NCBI RefSeq assembly: GCF_003122385.1
Contig: NZ_CP029255.1
Coordinates: 3,224,001 to 3,288,000, forward strand
DNA from: Flavobacterium crocinum
Lineage (GTDB): Bacteria; Bacteroidota; Bacteroidia; Flavobacteriales; Flavobacteriaceae
Direction: 5' to 3'
Length of the DNA: 64,000 nucleotides
Under the pieces are notes generated by a model that saw only the letters and a program-made list of their open reading frames with translations, had not been told where the DNA came from and searched no databases. Of this stretch, positions 22,668 to 30,369 are shown one piece after another. How positions within the stretch are numbered: the stretch's first letter is position 1; each line of letters begins with the position of its first letter. The position numbers were made by a program, and so were the translations under genes.

Positions 22668-23414
22668 ATGCGAAAATTAGCTTCGATAATTTTACTTTTA
22701 GCAATCGTTTCAAATACTTTTGGGCAATCTAAGAATTCGCCATTACAAATAAGTCATCTTCCGGGTGACTTTTATGTTTATAGGACTTTTAATGATTATA
22801 AAGGAAACAAGATTTCTGCCAATGCTTTATATTTGGTAACAGATAAAGGCGTTGTGGTTTTTGACGCGCCTTGGGATAAAACACAGTTTCAGCCGTTATT
22901 GGATTCTATCAAAGCAAAACATAATAAAGATGTTGTTATGCTTTTTGCAACGCATTCTCATGAAGATCGTGCAGGAGGATTTGATTTCTACAAGAAAAAA
23001 GGAATCAAAACGTATTCAATAAAACTGACCGACGATATTCTGAAAAAAAACAAAGAGCCAAGAGCAAAATTTATAATTCCCACTGATACAACATTTACAG
23101 TTGGTCAGCATAAATTTGAAGTTTATTATCCTGGAAAAGGTCATGCTGCGGATAATGTTGTAGTTTGGTTTGGTAAAGAAAAAGTACTTTATGGAGGCTG
23201 TTTTGTTAAAAGTGCCGATGCGCAGGATTTAGGTTATTTAGGTGATTCTGATGTAAAAGAATGGAAAGTATCTATAGGGAAAGTCAAAGCGAAATTTAAG
23301 AATCCAAAGTTCATTATTCCGGGCCATGAAGACTGGAAAAACATTGAATCTCTGAATCATACTTTAAAATTGGTTGATGAATATTTAGCTCAAAAATCTT
23401 TCGAGAAAAAGTAA
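22668..23414 (+). CDS. subclass B1 metallo-beta-lactamase (JOHN/IND-like)
   Basis: A 248-residue exported zinc enzyme predicted to hydrolyse carbapenems and other beta-lactams in the periplasm. Signal peptide at residues 1-20. All B1 zinc ligands are present: His96, His98 and Asp100 in ATHSHEDRAGG, His159 in GKGHAADN, Cys178 in YGGCFVKS and His220 in IPGHEDW. The overall sequence is very like the chromosomal JOHN-1 and IND enzymes of Flavobacterium and Chryseobacterium as I remember them. It lies 12 bp after DUF2147 with no mobile element nearby, so it is probably intrinsic to the species and not recently acquired. Confidence 0.9.
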   Translation: MRKLASIILLLAIVSNTFGQSKNSPLQISHLPGDFYVYRTFNDYKGNKISANALYLVTDKGVVVFDAPWDKTQFQPLLDSIKAKHNKDVVMLFATHSHEDRAGGFDFYKKKGIKTYSIKLTDDILKKNKEPRAKFIIPTDTTFTVGQHKFEVYYPGKGHAADNVVVWFGKEKVLYGGCFVKSADAQDLGYLGDSDVKEWKVSIGKVKAKFKNPKFIIPGHEDWKNIESLNHTLKLVDEYLAQKSFEKK

Positions 23415-23494
23415 ATTTTATAAATCTCAGTGGTGTATAATTAGAGCCTAAAAATAGTTTAATTTTGTAATTGTAATTATTAAGAAAAATCGAA

Positions 23495-23731
23495 ATGACA
23501 GTAACAGATAAAAATATACTTGAAACTTATTCAAACTTATTTGAAGGGCTTAGTTTTTCTAATAAAATCGAACTTATAGAACGACTTACAAAATCTTTAA
23601 AAAGCAATAAATCAAAAGAGAATAATTTTTATAAATCTTTTGGAGCTTTTGCATCTGATAAATCTGCAGAGGAAATTGTTTCAGAAATAAAATCTAATAG
23701 AAAATTTAAGGACAAAGAAATTAAGTTTTAA
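23495..23731 (+). CDS. putative antitoxin of a VapBC-like pair
   Basis: A 78-residue, lysine- and serine-rich protein. Residues 1-40 (LETYSNLFEGLSFSNKIELIERLTKSLKS) are helical, like the small coiled dimerisation regions of antitoxins paired with PIN toxins. Residues about 42-78 (NNFYKSFGAFASDKSAEEIVSEIKSNRKF) resemble the toxin-wrapping tail, where a Phe-Gly-Phe and a DKSAEEI stretch would bind the PIN active site. Its stop overlaps the toxin start by 1 nt. I do not recognise a canonical AbrB or RHH DNA-binding domain, so this may be a non-classical antitoxin type. Confidence 0.75.
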   Translation: MTVTDKNILETYSNLFEGLSFSNKIELIERLTKSLKSNKSKENNFYKSFGAFASDKSAEEIVSEIKSNRKFKDKEIKF

Positions 23732-24135
23732 TGGGATATTTATTAGATACAAGTATTTGTGTATTCTTTTTAAGAGGAAAACTTAATCTTGATAAAATGG
23801 TGAAACAAGTAGGTTTAGAAAATTGTTATATTTCTGAGATAACAGTTGCTGAACTTCGCTTTGGTGCTGAAAACAGTGATGATCCAATAAAGTCTAATAA
23901 AGCAGTTGACGTTTTTCTGAGAGGATTAACAATACTTCCAATTTTTGGGTCAATTAAGAGATATGCAATTGAGAAAGTCAGACTTAGAAAAATTGGAAAA
24001 CCTATAAATGATGAATTTGATCTTTTGATTGGAGTAACTGCAGTTGAGAATCAATTAATTTTGGTTACAGATAATACTAAGGATTTTAAACTTTTAGACG
24101 GAATTAAAATGGAAAATTGGTTTGAAAGAAATTAA
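23731..24135 (+). CDS. VapC-like PIN-domain ribonuclease toxin
   Basis: A 134-residue PIN-domain protein, expected to be a Mg-dependent endoribonuclease that cleaves tRNA or rRNA when freed from its antitoxin. The acidic quartet is recognisable: Asp6 in MGYLLDTSI, Glu41 in TVAELRFGAE, Asp97 (or Asp94) in INDEFDLLIG and Asp114 in LVTDNTKDF. The frame is intact. Overlap with the antitoxin stop (TAATG) makes coupled translation likely, the usual way of keeping antitoxin in excess. It sits between the beta-lactamase gene and priA. Confidence 0.88.
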   Translation: MGYLLDTSICVFFLRGKLNLDKMVKQVGLENCYISEITVAELRFGAENSDDPIKSNKAVDVFLRGLTILPIFGSIKRYAIEKVRLRKIGKPINDEFDLLIGVTAVENQLILVTDNTKDFKLLDGIKMENWFERN

Positions 24136-24181
24136 ACATTATCAGTTCAAATTAATTCTTCAATCTTTTTAAAATTTCTAC

Positions 24182-26632
24182 ATGTTTTTTATCGAAGTTA
24201 TTTTACCGCTTTCCTTAGCAAAAACTTTTACATATCGTGTTTCTGAGGCCGAATTCCATTTTATTAAAAAAGGAATGCGCGTAGCAGTGCCTTTTGGTAA
24301 AAGCAAAATTTATACGGCACTTGTATTAGATGTGCATGAAAATGCGCCAACACTATATGAAGCCAAAGAAATTCATCAGATTTTAGACGAAAAACCAATC
24401 GCAACCGAAACTCAGATAAAACACTGGCTTTGGGTGGCGAATTATTATATGTGTGGTATTGGTGACGTGTATCGTGGTGCTTTTCCAAGCGGATTATTAT
24501 TGGAAAGTGAAACAGTCGTTTCGCATAAACCAGATATTTTGGTAAATGATTCTGAACTTTCAGATGATGAATTCCTGATTTATGAAGCACTCCAGCATCA
24601 AAGCTCGCTTACAGTTCATGAAATTGCTTCGATTTTAAATAAGAAAAACATACTTCCGGTTCTGCAGAAATTAATAGCGAGAGATATTATTTTTTTAGAA
24701 GAAGAAATCAAAGAAAGCTATAAGCCTAAGTTGGTTCGTTATGTGAAATTACATTCTAAGTACGAATCGGATAATGGACTGGCAGAATTACTTGAAACTT
24801 TAAAAAATGCCAATAAACAAAGAGAGATTGTTTTGGCTTATTTTCAGCTTAGTGCTTCAGAAAAGAAGCCAATTACTGTTAAGAAATTGACTGAAGTTTC
24901 GGGATCAACTTCTACCGTTGTAAAAGCTTTAATAGAAAAGGAAATCTTTGAAGAATATTATTTGCAACAGGATCGTGTTTCATTTAATGGAGAAAAATCA
25001 GAAAAAGAACTTCAGTTAAGTGAGGCGCAGGAGAAAGCTTTTCTGGAAATTAAAGAAAGTTTAGCAGAGAAAGAAGTTTGTCTGTTGCATGGTGTTACTT
25101 CGAGCGGAAAAACAGAAATCTACATTAAGTTAATTGAAGAATATTTAGAGACAGGAAAACAAGTTTTATATCTGCTTCCGGAAATTGCTCTTACAACGCA
25201 ATTGGTTTCCAGATTACGTCTCCATTTTGGAGATAAAGTGGCTGTTTTTCATTCCAAATACAGCAATAATGAAAGGGTTGAGGTTTGGAGACAAACGCTT
25301 GAAAACTCTCCCAAAGCACAAATTGTAATAGGAGCAAGATCGGCTTTATTTTTGCCTTTTAACGATTTAGGATTGTTGGTTATTGATGAAGAACACGAAC
25401 AGACCTTTAAACAGACCGATCCTGCGCCAAGGTATCATGCGAGAGATGCTGCAATAGTTTTAGCTAATTTTCATAATGCCAAAGTATTATTAGGTTCTGC
25501 AACTCCAAGTATCGAAACCTATTTTAATACAAAGAGTGATAAATACGGTTTGGTTACGCTTTCAGAACGTTATAAAAATGTCCGTCTTCCTGAAATTATT
25601 TTAGTCGATTTAAAAGACAAGTATTTTAGAAAAAGAATGACAGGCCATTTTAGTGATGTTTTGACTGAAGAAATTGCTGAGGCTTTATCGTTGGGAGAGC
25701 AGGTAATTTTGTTTCAAAACAGAAGAGGATATTCTCCTGTAATAGAATGTATGACTTGCGGACATGTTCCGCACTGCCAGCAATGTGATGTGAGTTTGAC
25801 TTATCATAAACATAAAAATCAATTACGTTGTCATTATTGTGGTTATTCTATTGCTAAACCAACTAATTGCCATAATTGTTCCAGTATTGATTTAACAACA
25901 AAAGGATTTGGAACTGAACAAATAGAACAGGAGTTATCTTCCATTTTTCCAAAGGCTAAAATTGGAAGAATGGATCAGGATACAACCCGGGGTAAATTTG
26001 GTTTTGAAAAAATTATCGATACTTTTAAAAATAGGGAGATTGATGTTTTGGTTGGAACGCAGATGCTGGCAAAAGGCTTGGATTTTGATAATGTGAGTCT
26101 GGTTGGAATTATGAATGCAGATAATATGTTGCACCATCCTGATTTCAGAGCTTTTGAACGCAGTTTTCAAATGATGACGCAGGTTGCAGGAAGAGCAGGA
26201 AGATCTGAAAAACAAGGAAAAGTAGTGATTCAGACTTACAATCCAAATCATAATACCATTCAGCAGGTTACCAACCATAATTATATAGGTATGTATAAGG
26301 AGCAGTTATACGATCGTCAAATCTATAAATACCCACCTTATTTCAGAATTATAAAACTGACTTTGAAACATCGTGATTACGATAAACTTAAAGAAGGTTC
26401 TATGTGGCTGTATCAGGTTTTGAGCCAGAACTTAGGGATTCCGGTTTTAGGGCCGGAAGAGCCTGCAATAAGCAGAATTAGAAATGAATATATTAGAAGT
26501 ATCTTAATTAAGATTCCTCACAATCAGCATTTAGGGAATACAAAAAAAACTATCCAGAAAATGCTGAATAGTTTTGAAGCTGTGGCTCAGTACAGAGCTA
26601 TAAAAGTTGTTGTTAATGTAGATTTTTATTAA
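24182..26632 (+). CDS. priA: primosomal protein N' (replication restart helicase PriA)
   Basis: A 816-residue 3'-5' DNA helicase that reloads the replisome at stalled forks. Domain order is an N-terminal DNA-binding region (residues 1-105), a winged-helix region, the helicase core with Walker A GVTSSGKTEIY (about 300-320) and DEEHE, then the zinc-binding module CMTCGHVPHCQQC-CHYCGYS-CHNC (about 525-565). Helicase lobe 2 follows with DQDTTRG and GTQMLAKGLDFDNV, and then the C-terminal domain. Eight Cys for two zinc ions are visible. Its end is convergent with the LytTR regulator with only 6 bp between the two stops. Confidence 0.95.
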   Translation: MFFIEVILPLSLAKTFTYRVSEAEFHFIKKGMRVAVPFGKSKIYTALVLDVHENAPTLYEAKEIHQILDEKPIATETQIKHWLWVANYYMCGIGDVYRGAFPSGLLLESETVVSHKPDILVNDSELSDDEFLIYEALQHQSSLTVHEIASILNKKNILPVLQKLIARDIIFLEEEIKESYKPKLVRYVKLHSKYESDNGLAELLETLKNANKQREIVLAYFQLSASEKKPITVKKLTEVSGSTSTVVKALIEKEIFEEYYLQQDRVSFNGEKSEKELQLSEAQEKAFLEIKESLAEKEVCLLHGVTSSGKTEIYIKLIEEYLETGKQVLYLLPEIALTTQLVSRLRLHFGDKVAVFHSKYSNNERVEVWRQTLENSPKAQIVIGARSALFLPFNDLGLLVIDEEHEQTFKQTDPAPRYHARDAAIVLANFHNAKVLLGSATPSIETYFNTKSDKYGLVTLSERYKNVRLPEIILVDLKDKYFRKRMTGHFSDVLTEEIAEALSLGEQVILFQNRRGYSPVIECMTCGHVPHCQQCDVSLTYHKHKNQLRCHYCGYSIAKPTNCHNCSSIDLTTKGFGTEQIEQELSSIFPKAKIGRMDQDTTRGKFGFEKIIDTFKNREIDVLVGTQMLAKGLDFDNVSLVGIMNADNMLHHPDFRAFERSFQMMTQVAGRAGRSEKQGKVVIQTYNPNHNTIQQVTNHNYIGMYKEQLYDRQIYKYPPYFRIIKLTLKHRDYDKLKEGSMWLYQVLSQNLGIPVLGPEEPAISRIRNEYIRSILIKIPHNQHLGNTKKTIQKMLNSFEAVAQYRAIKVVVNVDFY

Positions 26633-26638
26633 CTGTAA

Positions 26639-27337
26639 TTAAGAAGGAGTAGAAAGTGCTTTTACTAAATCTTCTTTTTTATTGCGGCTTAAAGGTATTT
26701 TTGTAATACCTATTTCGGCAAATTTACTATTAAAACGTTCTACCTTATCTATATTAATAATGTATGATTTGTGAACACGAATGAATTTGTCTTTTGATAA
26801 ATCATTCTCAAAAGATTTCATTGTAGATAACACTAAGTTGCTGTCGTCTTCTGTTACGACTCTCACATAATCACCAAAAGCCTCAATCCATTTTATTTTT
26901 GAAGTGAAGATTTTAAGCTTTTTTAAATTACTTTTGATGAAGATATGTTCGCCTTCTTCTTCTTTGACATCTTTTTTAAGCAAATGCATATCGATTGCTC
27001 TTTTGACTGAAGCATTGAAACGGTCAACAGCAATTGGCTTCTGAAGATAATCAGTAGCATCGTAATCAAAAGCTTTTAAAGCATATTCTGCTTTAGAAGT
27101 GATAAATATAATTTGCGGTTTTGATTTTAGTCCGTCAAGGAAATCAAAACCATTGATAACAGGCATTTCTATATCAAGAAATATTAGGTCAATATTATTT
27201 AAGGAGATACAACTTTTTGCTTCAATTGCATTGGAAAAGTCACCAATTAAATGCAGGCCTGGGTGATTATTAACCAATTTGGCAATAATTGTCCTCTGTA
27301 TAGAACTATCATCTACAACAACACAATTTAGTTTCAT
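26639..27337 (-). CDS. LytTR-type response regulator
   Basis: A 232-residue transcriptional regulator. The receiver domain (residues 2-115) has the acidic pair in VVVDD (Asp9-Asp10), phosphorylation site Asp55 in LIFLDIEMP, Thr80 in FITSK and Lys100 in LQKP. The LytTR DNA-binding domain (about 130-228) has IFIKSNLKKLKIFTSKIKWIEAFGDYVRVVTEDDSNLVLSTMK and FIRVHKSYIINIDKV. No histidine kinase is adjacent, so it is an orphan regulator here. It is transcribed divergently from the ribosomal operon. Confidence 0.92.
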   Translation of the reverse strand: MKLNCVVVDDSSIQRTIIAKLVNNHPGLHLIGDFSNAIEAKSCISLNNIDLIFLDIEMPVINGFDFLDGLKSKPQIIFITSKAEYALKAFDYDATDYLQKPIAVDRFNASVKRAIDMHLLKKDVKEEEGEHIFIKSNLKKLKIFTSKIKWIEAFGDYVRVVTEDDSNLVLSTMKSFENDLSKDKFIRVHKSYIINIDKVERFNSKFAEIGITKIPLSRNKKEDLVKALSTPS

Positions 27338-27454
27338 AACATGTCAATTTAAAATAAATTCAGGATAGCAGTAGTAAATGTATTGTTTTTTTTGGAAAAA
27401 AAACTAAAATGAACGCATATTTTTTGCATTATGACGAATAAAAGAAAAAAAGAG

Positions 27455-27484
27455 TTGTTTATTTAAATTTAATGATTACTTTTG
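27455..27484 (+). promoter_or_regulatory. sigma-A-type Bacteroidota promoter for rpsF
   Basis: TTG at 27455-27457, a 19-nt spacer, then TACTTTTG at 27477-27484. This fits the Bacteroidota -33 TTG and -7 TAnnTTTG consensus. The transcript should start about 7 nt later and reach the rpsF ATG at 27516 with a leader of about 25 nt. It is the clearest promoter in the window. Confidence 0.75.
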
Positions 27485-27515
27485 CACCCAATTTTAACAA
27501 ATAAATATTGTATTT

Positions 27516-27857
27516 ATGAATCATTATGAAACTGTTTTCATTTTAAATCCCGTTTTATCTGAGGTTCAGGTGAAGGAAACAGTAACGAAATTTGAAGAAT
27601 TTCTTACTAGTAGAGGAGCTGAAATGGTATCGAAAGAGGATTGGGGTCTTAAAAAAATGGCTTACGAAATCCAAAACAAAAAAAGTGGTTTTTACCATTT
27701 ATTCGAATTCAAAGTAGCTGGAGAAGTTCTTTTAGCTTTTGAAACTGAATTCAGACGTGATGAAAGAGTTATGCGTTTCTTAACTGTAAGTTTAGATAAA
27801 CATGCTATTTCATGGGCGGAGAGAAGAAGAGCTAAATTAAAATCTACTAAAGCGTAA
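27516..27857 (+). CDS. rpsF: 30S ribosomal protein S6
   Basis: A 113-residue ribosomal protein that binds 16S rRNA together with S18 in the platform of the 30S subunit. Typical sequence: [34 protein letters not shown], then [43 protein letters not shown]. It is the first gene of the rpsF-rpsR-rplI operon, with a clear promoter upstream. No frame anomalies. Confidence 0.97.
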   Translation: MNHYETVFILNPVLSEVQVKETVTKFEEFLTSRGAEMVSKEDWGLKKMAYEIQNKKSGFYHLFEFKVAGEVLLAFETEFRRDERVMRFLTVSLDKHAISWAERRRAKLKSTKA

Positions 27858-27862
27858 TTATT

Positions 27863-28159
27863 ATGTCTACAATTGAGCAATCTGCAAAAGGAAAAAAAGA
27901 CGGAGATATCAGATATTTAACGCCTTTAAACATTGAAACTAACAAAACTAAAAAGTATTGCCGTTTCAAAAAATCTGGAATCAAATACATCGATTATAAA
28001 GATGCTGATTTCTTATTGAAATTTGTTAATGAGCAAGGAAAAATTCTTCCTCGTCGTTTAACTGGAACTTCATTAAAATACCAAAGAAAAGTTTCTGTAG
28101 CTGTAAAAAGAGCTCGTCACTTAGCTTTAATGCCATACGTGGCCGATTTATTAAAATAA
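27863..28159 (+). CDS. rpsR: 30S ribosomal protein S18
   Basis: A 98-residue protein that pairs with S6 in the 30S platform. The core ([64 protein letters not shown]) is the standard S18 sequence. It is preceded by an N-terminal extension of about 30 residues common in Bacteroidota. It begins 5 bp after rpsF. Confidence 0.97.
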
Positions 28160-28225
28160 TTAAAAACTCTAGTCGCTGGTTTCTGTTACCTCAGAACCTA
28201 ACTTCTAAAATATAAGGACAACAAC

Positions 28226-28666
28226 ATGGAACTTATTTTAAAACAAGACGTACAAAACTTAGGATTTAAAGATGATGTAGTATCTGTAAAACCTGGTTAC
28301 GGTCGTAACTTTTTAATTCCTCAGGGATTTGCAATTTTAGCAACTCCTTCTGCTAAAAAAGTTTTAGCTGAAAACCTAAAACAAAGAGCACACAAAGAAG
28401 CTAAAATTGTTGCTGATGCTAAATCTTTAGCTGAAGCTATTAAAGCTCTTGAAATTAAAATTAGCGCAAAAGCTGGTGGAGAGAAACTTTTTGGTTCTAT
28501 CACTAACATTGATATCGCTGAAGCTTTAGAGAAATCTGGAAATGCTATCGATAGAAAATTCATCACTAGCGGTATCGTTAAACGTACTGGAAAATACAAT
28601 GCAAGCATCCGTTTACACAGAGATGTAATCGTTGAATTACCATACGAAATCGTTGCTGAAAAGTAA
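28226..28666 (+). CDS. rplI: 50S ribosomal protein L9
   Basis: A 146-residue protein of the 50S subunit near the L1 stalk. The N domain MELILKQDVQNLGFKDDVVSVKPGYGRNFLIPQGFAI is the standard L9 signature. A long connecting helix rich in Ala/Lys (about 40-75) and the C domain AGGEKLFGSITNIDIAEAL follow. It is the last gene of the operon and ends 18 bp before a strong terminator. Confidence 0.97.
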   Translation: MELILKQDVQNLGFKDDVVSVKPGYGRNFLIPQGFAILATPSAKKVLAENLKQRAHKEAKIVADAKSLAEAIKALEIKISAKAGGEKLFGSITNIDIAEALEKSGNAIDRKFITSGIVKRTGKYNASIRLHRDVIVELPYEIVAEK

Positions 28667-28683
28667 TAGTTTTATTCGCTATA

Positions 28684-28715
28684 TAAAAATCCCGATGAAA
28701 ATCGGGATTTTTTTG
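28684..28715 (+). terminator. intrinsic terminator after rplI
   Basis: Stem AAAATCCCGAT / ATCGGGATTTT with a GAAA-type tetraloop and an eight-T tail. This is a textbook rho-independent terminator ending the S6-S18-L9 transcript. Confidence 0.92.
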
Positions 28716-28748
28716 TTTTATCTAATTTTAGAATTTTTTGTACTCCAA

Positions 28749-28770
28749 TAAATCTAAAATCTAAAATCTA
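28749..28770. repeat. heptad repeat (AAAATCT)3 upstream of DUF6495
   Basis: Three consecutive AAAATCT units end 8 nt before the DUF6495 start codon at 28778. The unit is the same as the array at the tpiA end, so it lies in the 5' leader where copy number could affect initiation. Confidence 0.8.
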
Positions 28771-28777
28771 AAAATTA

Positions 28778-29251
28778 ATGAAATACGCAAGACTAACAAA
28801 AGAGCAGTTTGATGAATTGCATGCTGAATTTGCAAGTTTTTTAGCCACTCAGGCAATAGATAGAAAAGAATGGGAAGAGCTTAAAGAGAATAAGCCAGAA
28901 GTAGCAGAACAGGAGCTGGATGTGTTCTCAGATCTGATTTGGGAAGGAGTATTGTCCAGAGCAGAGTATTTAGAGCATTTTTCGAAAAATCATATCTTTT
29001 TGTTTCATTGTTTTGATGCTTACATACAATCAATTGTTTTAAAATCTCTTTCTGCTGAAACTGATTTTTTAACTAAAGAAGGACTTCAGTGGTTAAGTGA
29101 TAATATGTTTACAGATAATATTGAAATGAAAGTAGGCAAGAAGGTATTTGCTGACGAAAGAAATACTTCGATTTTTGAATTGATTAAACAAGGAGCATTT
29201 TTAAGCGACGGACAATTATTTAATCAAATTAATACCATTATTGAGTCGTAA
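28778..29251 (+). CDS. DUF6495 family protein
   Basis: A 157-residue acidic cytoplasmic protein that I recognise as DUF6495, a family I know only from Flavobacteriia and relatives. Typical blocks are MKYARLTKEQFDELHAEFASFLATQ, QELDVFSDLIWEGVLSRAEYLEHFSKNHIFLFHCFDAYIQSIVLKSL and EGLQWLSDN. No catalytic motif is evident. It lies just after the ribosomal operon and ends at its own terminator, so it is monocistronic. Function unknown. Confidence 0.82.
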   Translation: MKYARLTKEQFDELHAEFASFLATQAIDRKEWEELKENKPEVAEQELDVFSDLIWEGVLSRAEYLEHFSKNHIFLFHCFDAYIQSIVLKSLSAETDFLTKEGLQWLSDNMFTDNIEMKVGKKVFADERNTSIFELIKQGAFLSDGQLFNQINTIIES

Positions 29252-29271
29252 TTAGTCTTACGGCATTTTTT

Positions 29272-29311
29272 AAAAGGCAAACAGTTTAATGTTAATTGTT
29301 TGCCTTTTTTA
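29272..29311 (+). terminator. intrinsic terminator after DUF6495
   Basis: Stem AAAAGGCAAACA with TGTTTGCCTTTTTT around a 13-nt AT-rich loop, followed by more T. It closes the DUF6495 transcript about 20 bp past the stop. Confidence 0.9.
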
Positions 29312-29744
29312 TTGTTTTTTAACTTTTGTTTAAGTTTGTTTTGATTTTCTTCCAGGTATTTCTACGTGTTTCCTTCTAATTTTTCAAAGTTTTGGCAAAT
29401 TGTTTTCGAGTGTGCTTTTTTTAGTGCATTTGGTCTGGATTACGGATAATTTTGTCGATAAAATTTTATTTAATGTAGGATTATACTTTGTTTTTTGATA
29501 TTTAACATTTTTTGTTGAACTTTTATTTAAGAAAATTTTTACCGCTTAATTTTGTTAAAATAGTAGGTTTTTCTGATGTTTTCGAGGCTTGTTAAAATTT
29601 GGTTTTGGATTTAAGAGAAAAATTATAGGAATTTTATCCTTGTTTTCTGTTTTGGATTTTTTTAATTTTAATATAGAAAAGTTAAACAAAGTTTTGTTTG
29701 TACTTTTTTCCAAAACCAAATTATAACCTATAATAAGTCTGCGT

Positions 29745-29945
29745 ATGGAATTGACAATTACTTTTATCAATTTTATTTTAGCTTTATTTTTTGTTCTATT
29801 AAGCTTAATTCATCTCAATGATGGATATAATCGTTATTCGATTTCTAAAATTATTTTTTTACCCAAAGTTTTATTTTTCAAGCTTTTGTTTTTTGTGGAT
29901 CCTGCTCGGCGGATTTATGAAAAACAGCAAAGCTGTTTGTGCTGA
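29745..29945 (+). CDS. possible small membrane protein
   Basis: A 66-residue ORF with a hydrophobic N-terminal half (ITFINFILALFFVLLSLIHL, one transmembrane helix) and a basic C-terminal half ending in two Cys. It could be a small membrane protein, but the region is so AT-rich that a Phe/Leu/Ile-rich chance ORF is quite likely. No family recognised. Confidence 0.25.
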   Translation: MELTITFINFILALFFVLLSLIHLNDGYNRYSISKIIFLPKVLFFKLLFFVDPARRIYEKQQSCLC

Positions 29946-30077
29946 TATAAACGAGTTCAGATCTTAGGTTTTATTCTTGAGTATTTTGAGAAAGACTAAT
30001 CAACTTTCTTTAAAAAATTGAACCTAACTATATAAAAGAGAATTTCCCCAATTCTACGTCAACTAAAAATTTTCATT

Positions 30078-30218
30078 ATGAAAATTAGACCTGCAACAAA
30101 TCACTCCTCTGAGAAAATTGACTACAATCAATTTTTCTCGCAAAAGACTGAACAATTTTTACCTCAGAGAGGTAAGGTTTGTTCTCTGGCATATTTTGCT
30201 ATGCCGAATTCAACATAA
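30078..30218 (+). CDS. possible 46-residue leader ORF upstream of the adhesin
   Basis: An ATG-initiated ORF of 46 codons beginning MKIRPATNHSSEK and ending YFAMPNST. Its composition is more protein-like (Pro, Gln, Arg, Ser, Cys present) than expected from the AT-rich surroundings. It overlaps a potential hairpin. It lies 150 bp upstream of the adhesin start and could be a leader peptide or a chance ORF. Confidence 0.3.
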   Translation: MKIRPATNHSSEKIDYNQFFSQKTEQFLPQRGKVCSLAYFAMPNST

Positions 30219-30369
30219 TATTTTTTTAACGAAACTTAATTAGCAGACCTTATCTTAGGTTTAAAGATTTTGTTTTAACTGTTTGATTTTTAATTGATTG
30301 TTTAATTGCGTAGGTGCGTGCACTTACTGCAAGAGGTGTTTTATTGTCCATTTTCTAATCTTCCAAATT

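Larger units (their letters stand above)
29312..30369. other. 1-kb AT-rich region upstream of the giant adhesin gene
   Basis: Very AT-rich DNA with long T-runs and no repeat of the families seen elsewhere. Two short plus-strand ORFs (29745-29945 and 30078-30218) are listed separately at low confidence. A hairpin GAGAAAATTGA / TCAATTTTTCTC around 30111-30141 and the paired sequences CAGATCTTAGGTT (29959) and ACCTTATCTTAGGTTT (30247) suggest leader structure for the long adhesin transcript. The adhesin's own promoter could not be fixed. Confidence 0.4.

Noticed and set aside
26633..26638. Missing terminator between convergent priA and the LytTR regulator
   Set aside because: The 6-bp gap leaves no space. 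Overlapping 3' ends are common, so this is not an anomaly by itself.
29555..29770. 71-residue minus-strand ORF
   Set aside because: It lies in very AT-rich DNA with a Lys/Asn/Phe composition expected by chance, and it overlaps a plus-strand candidate.
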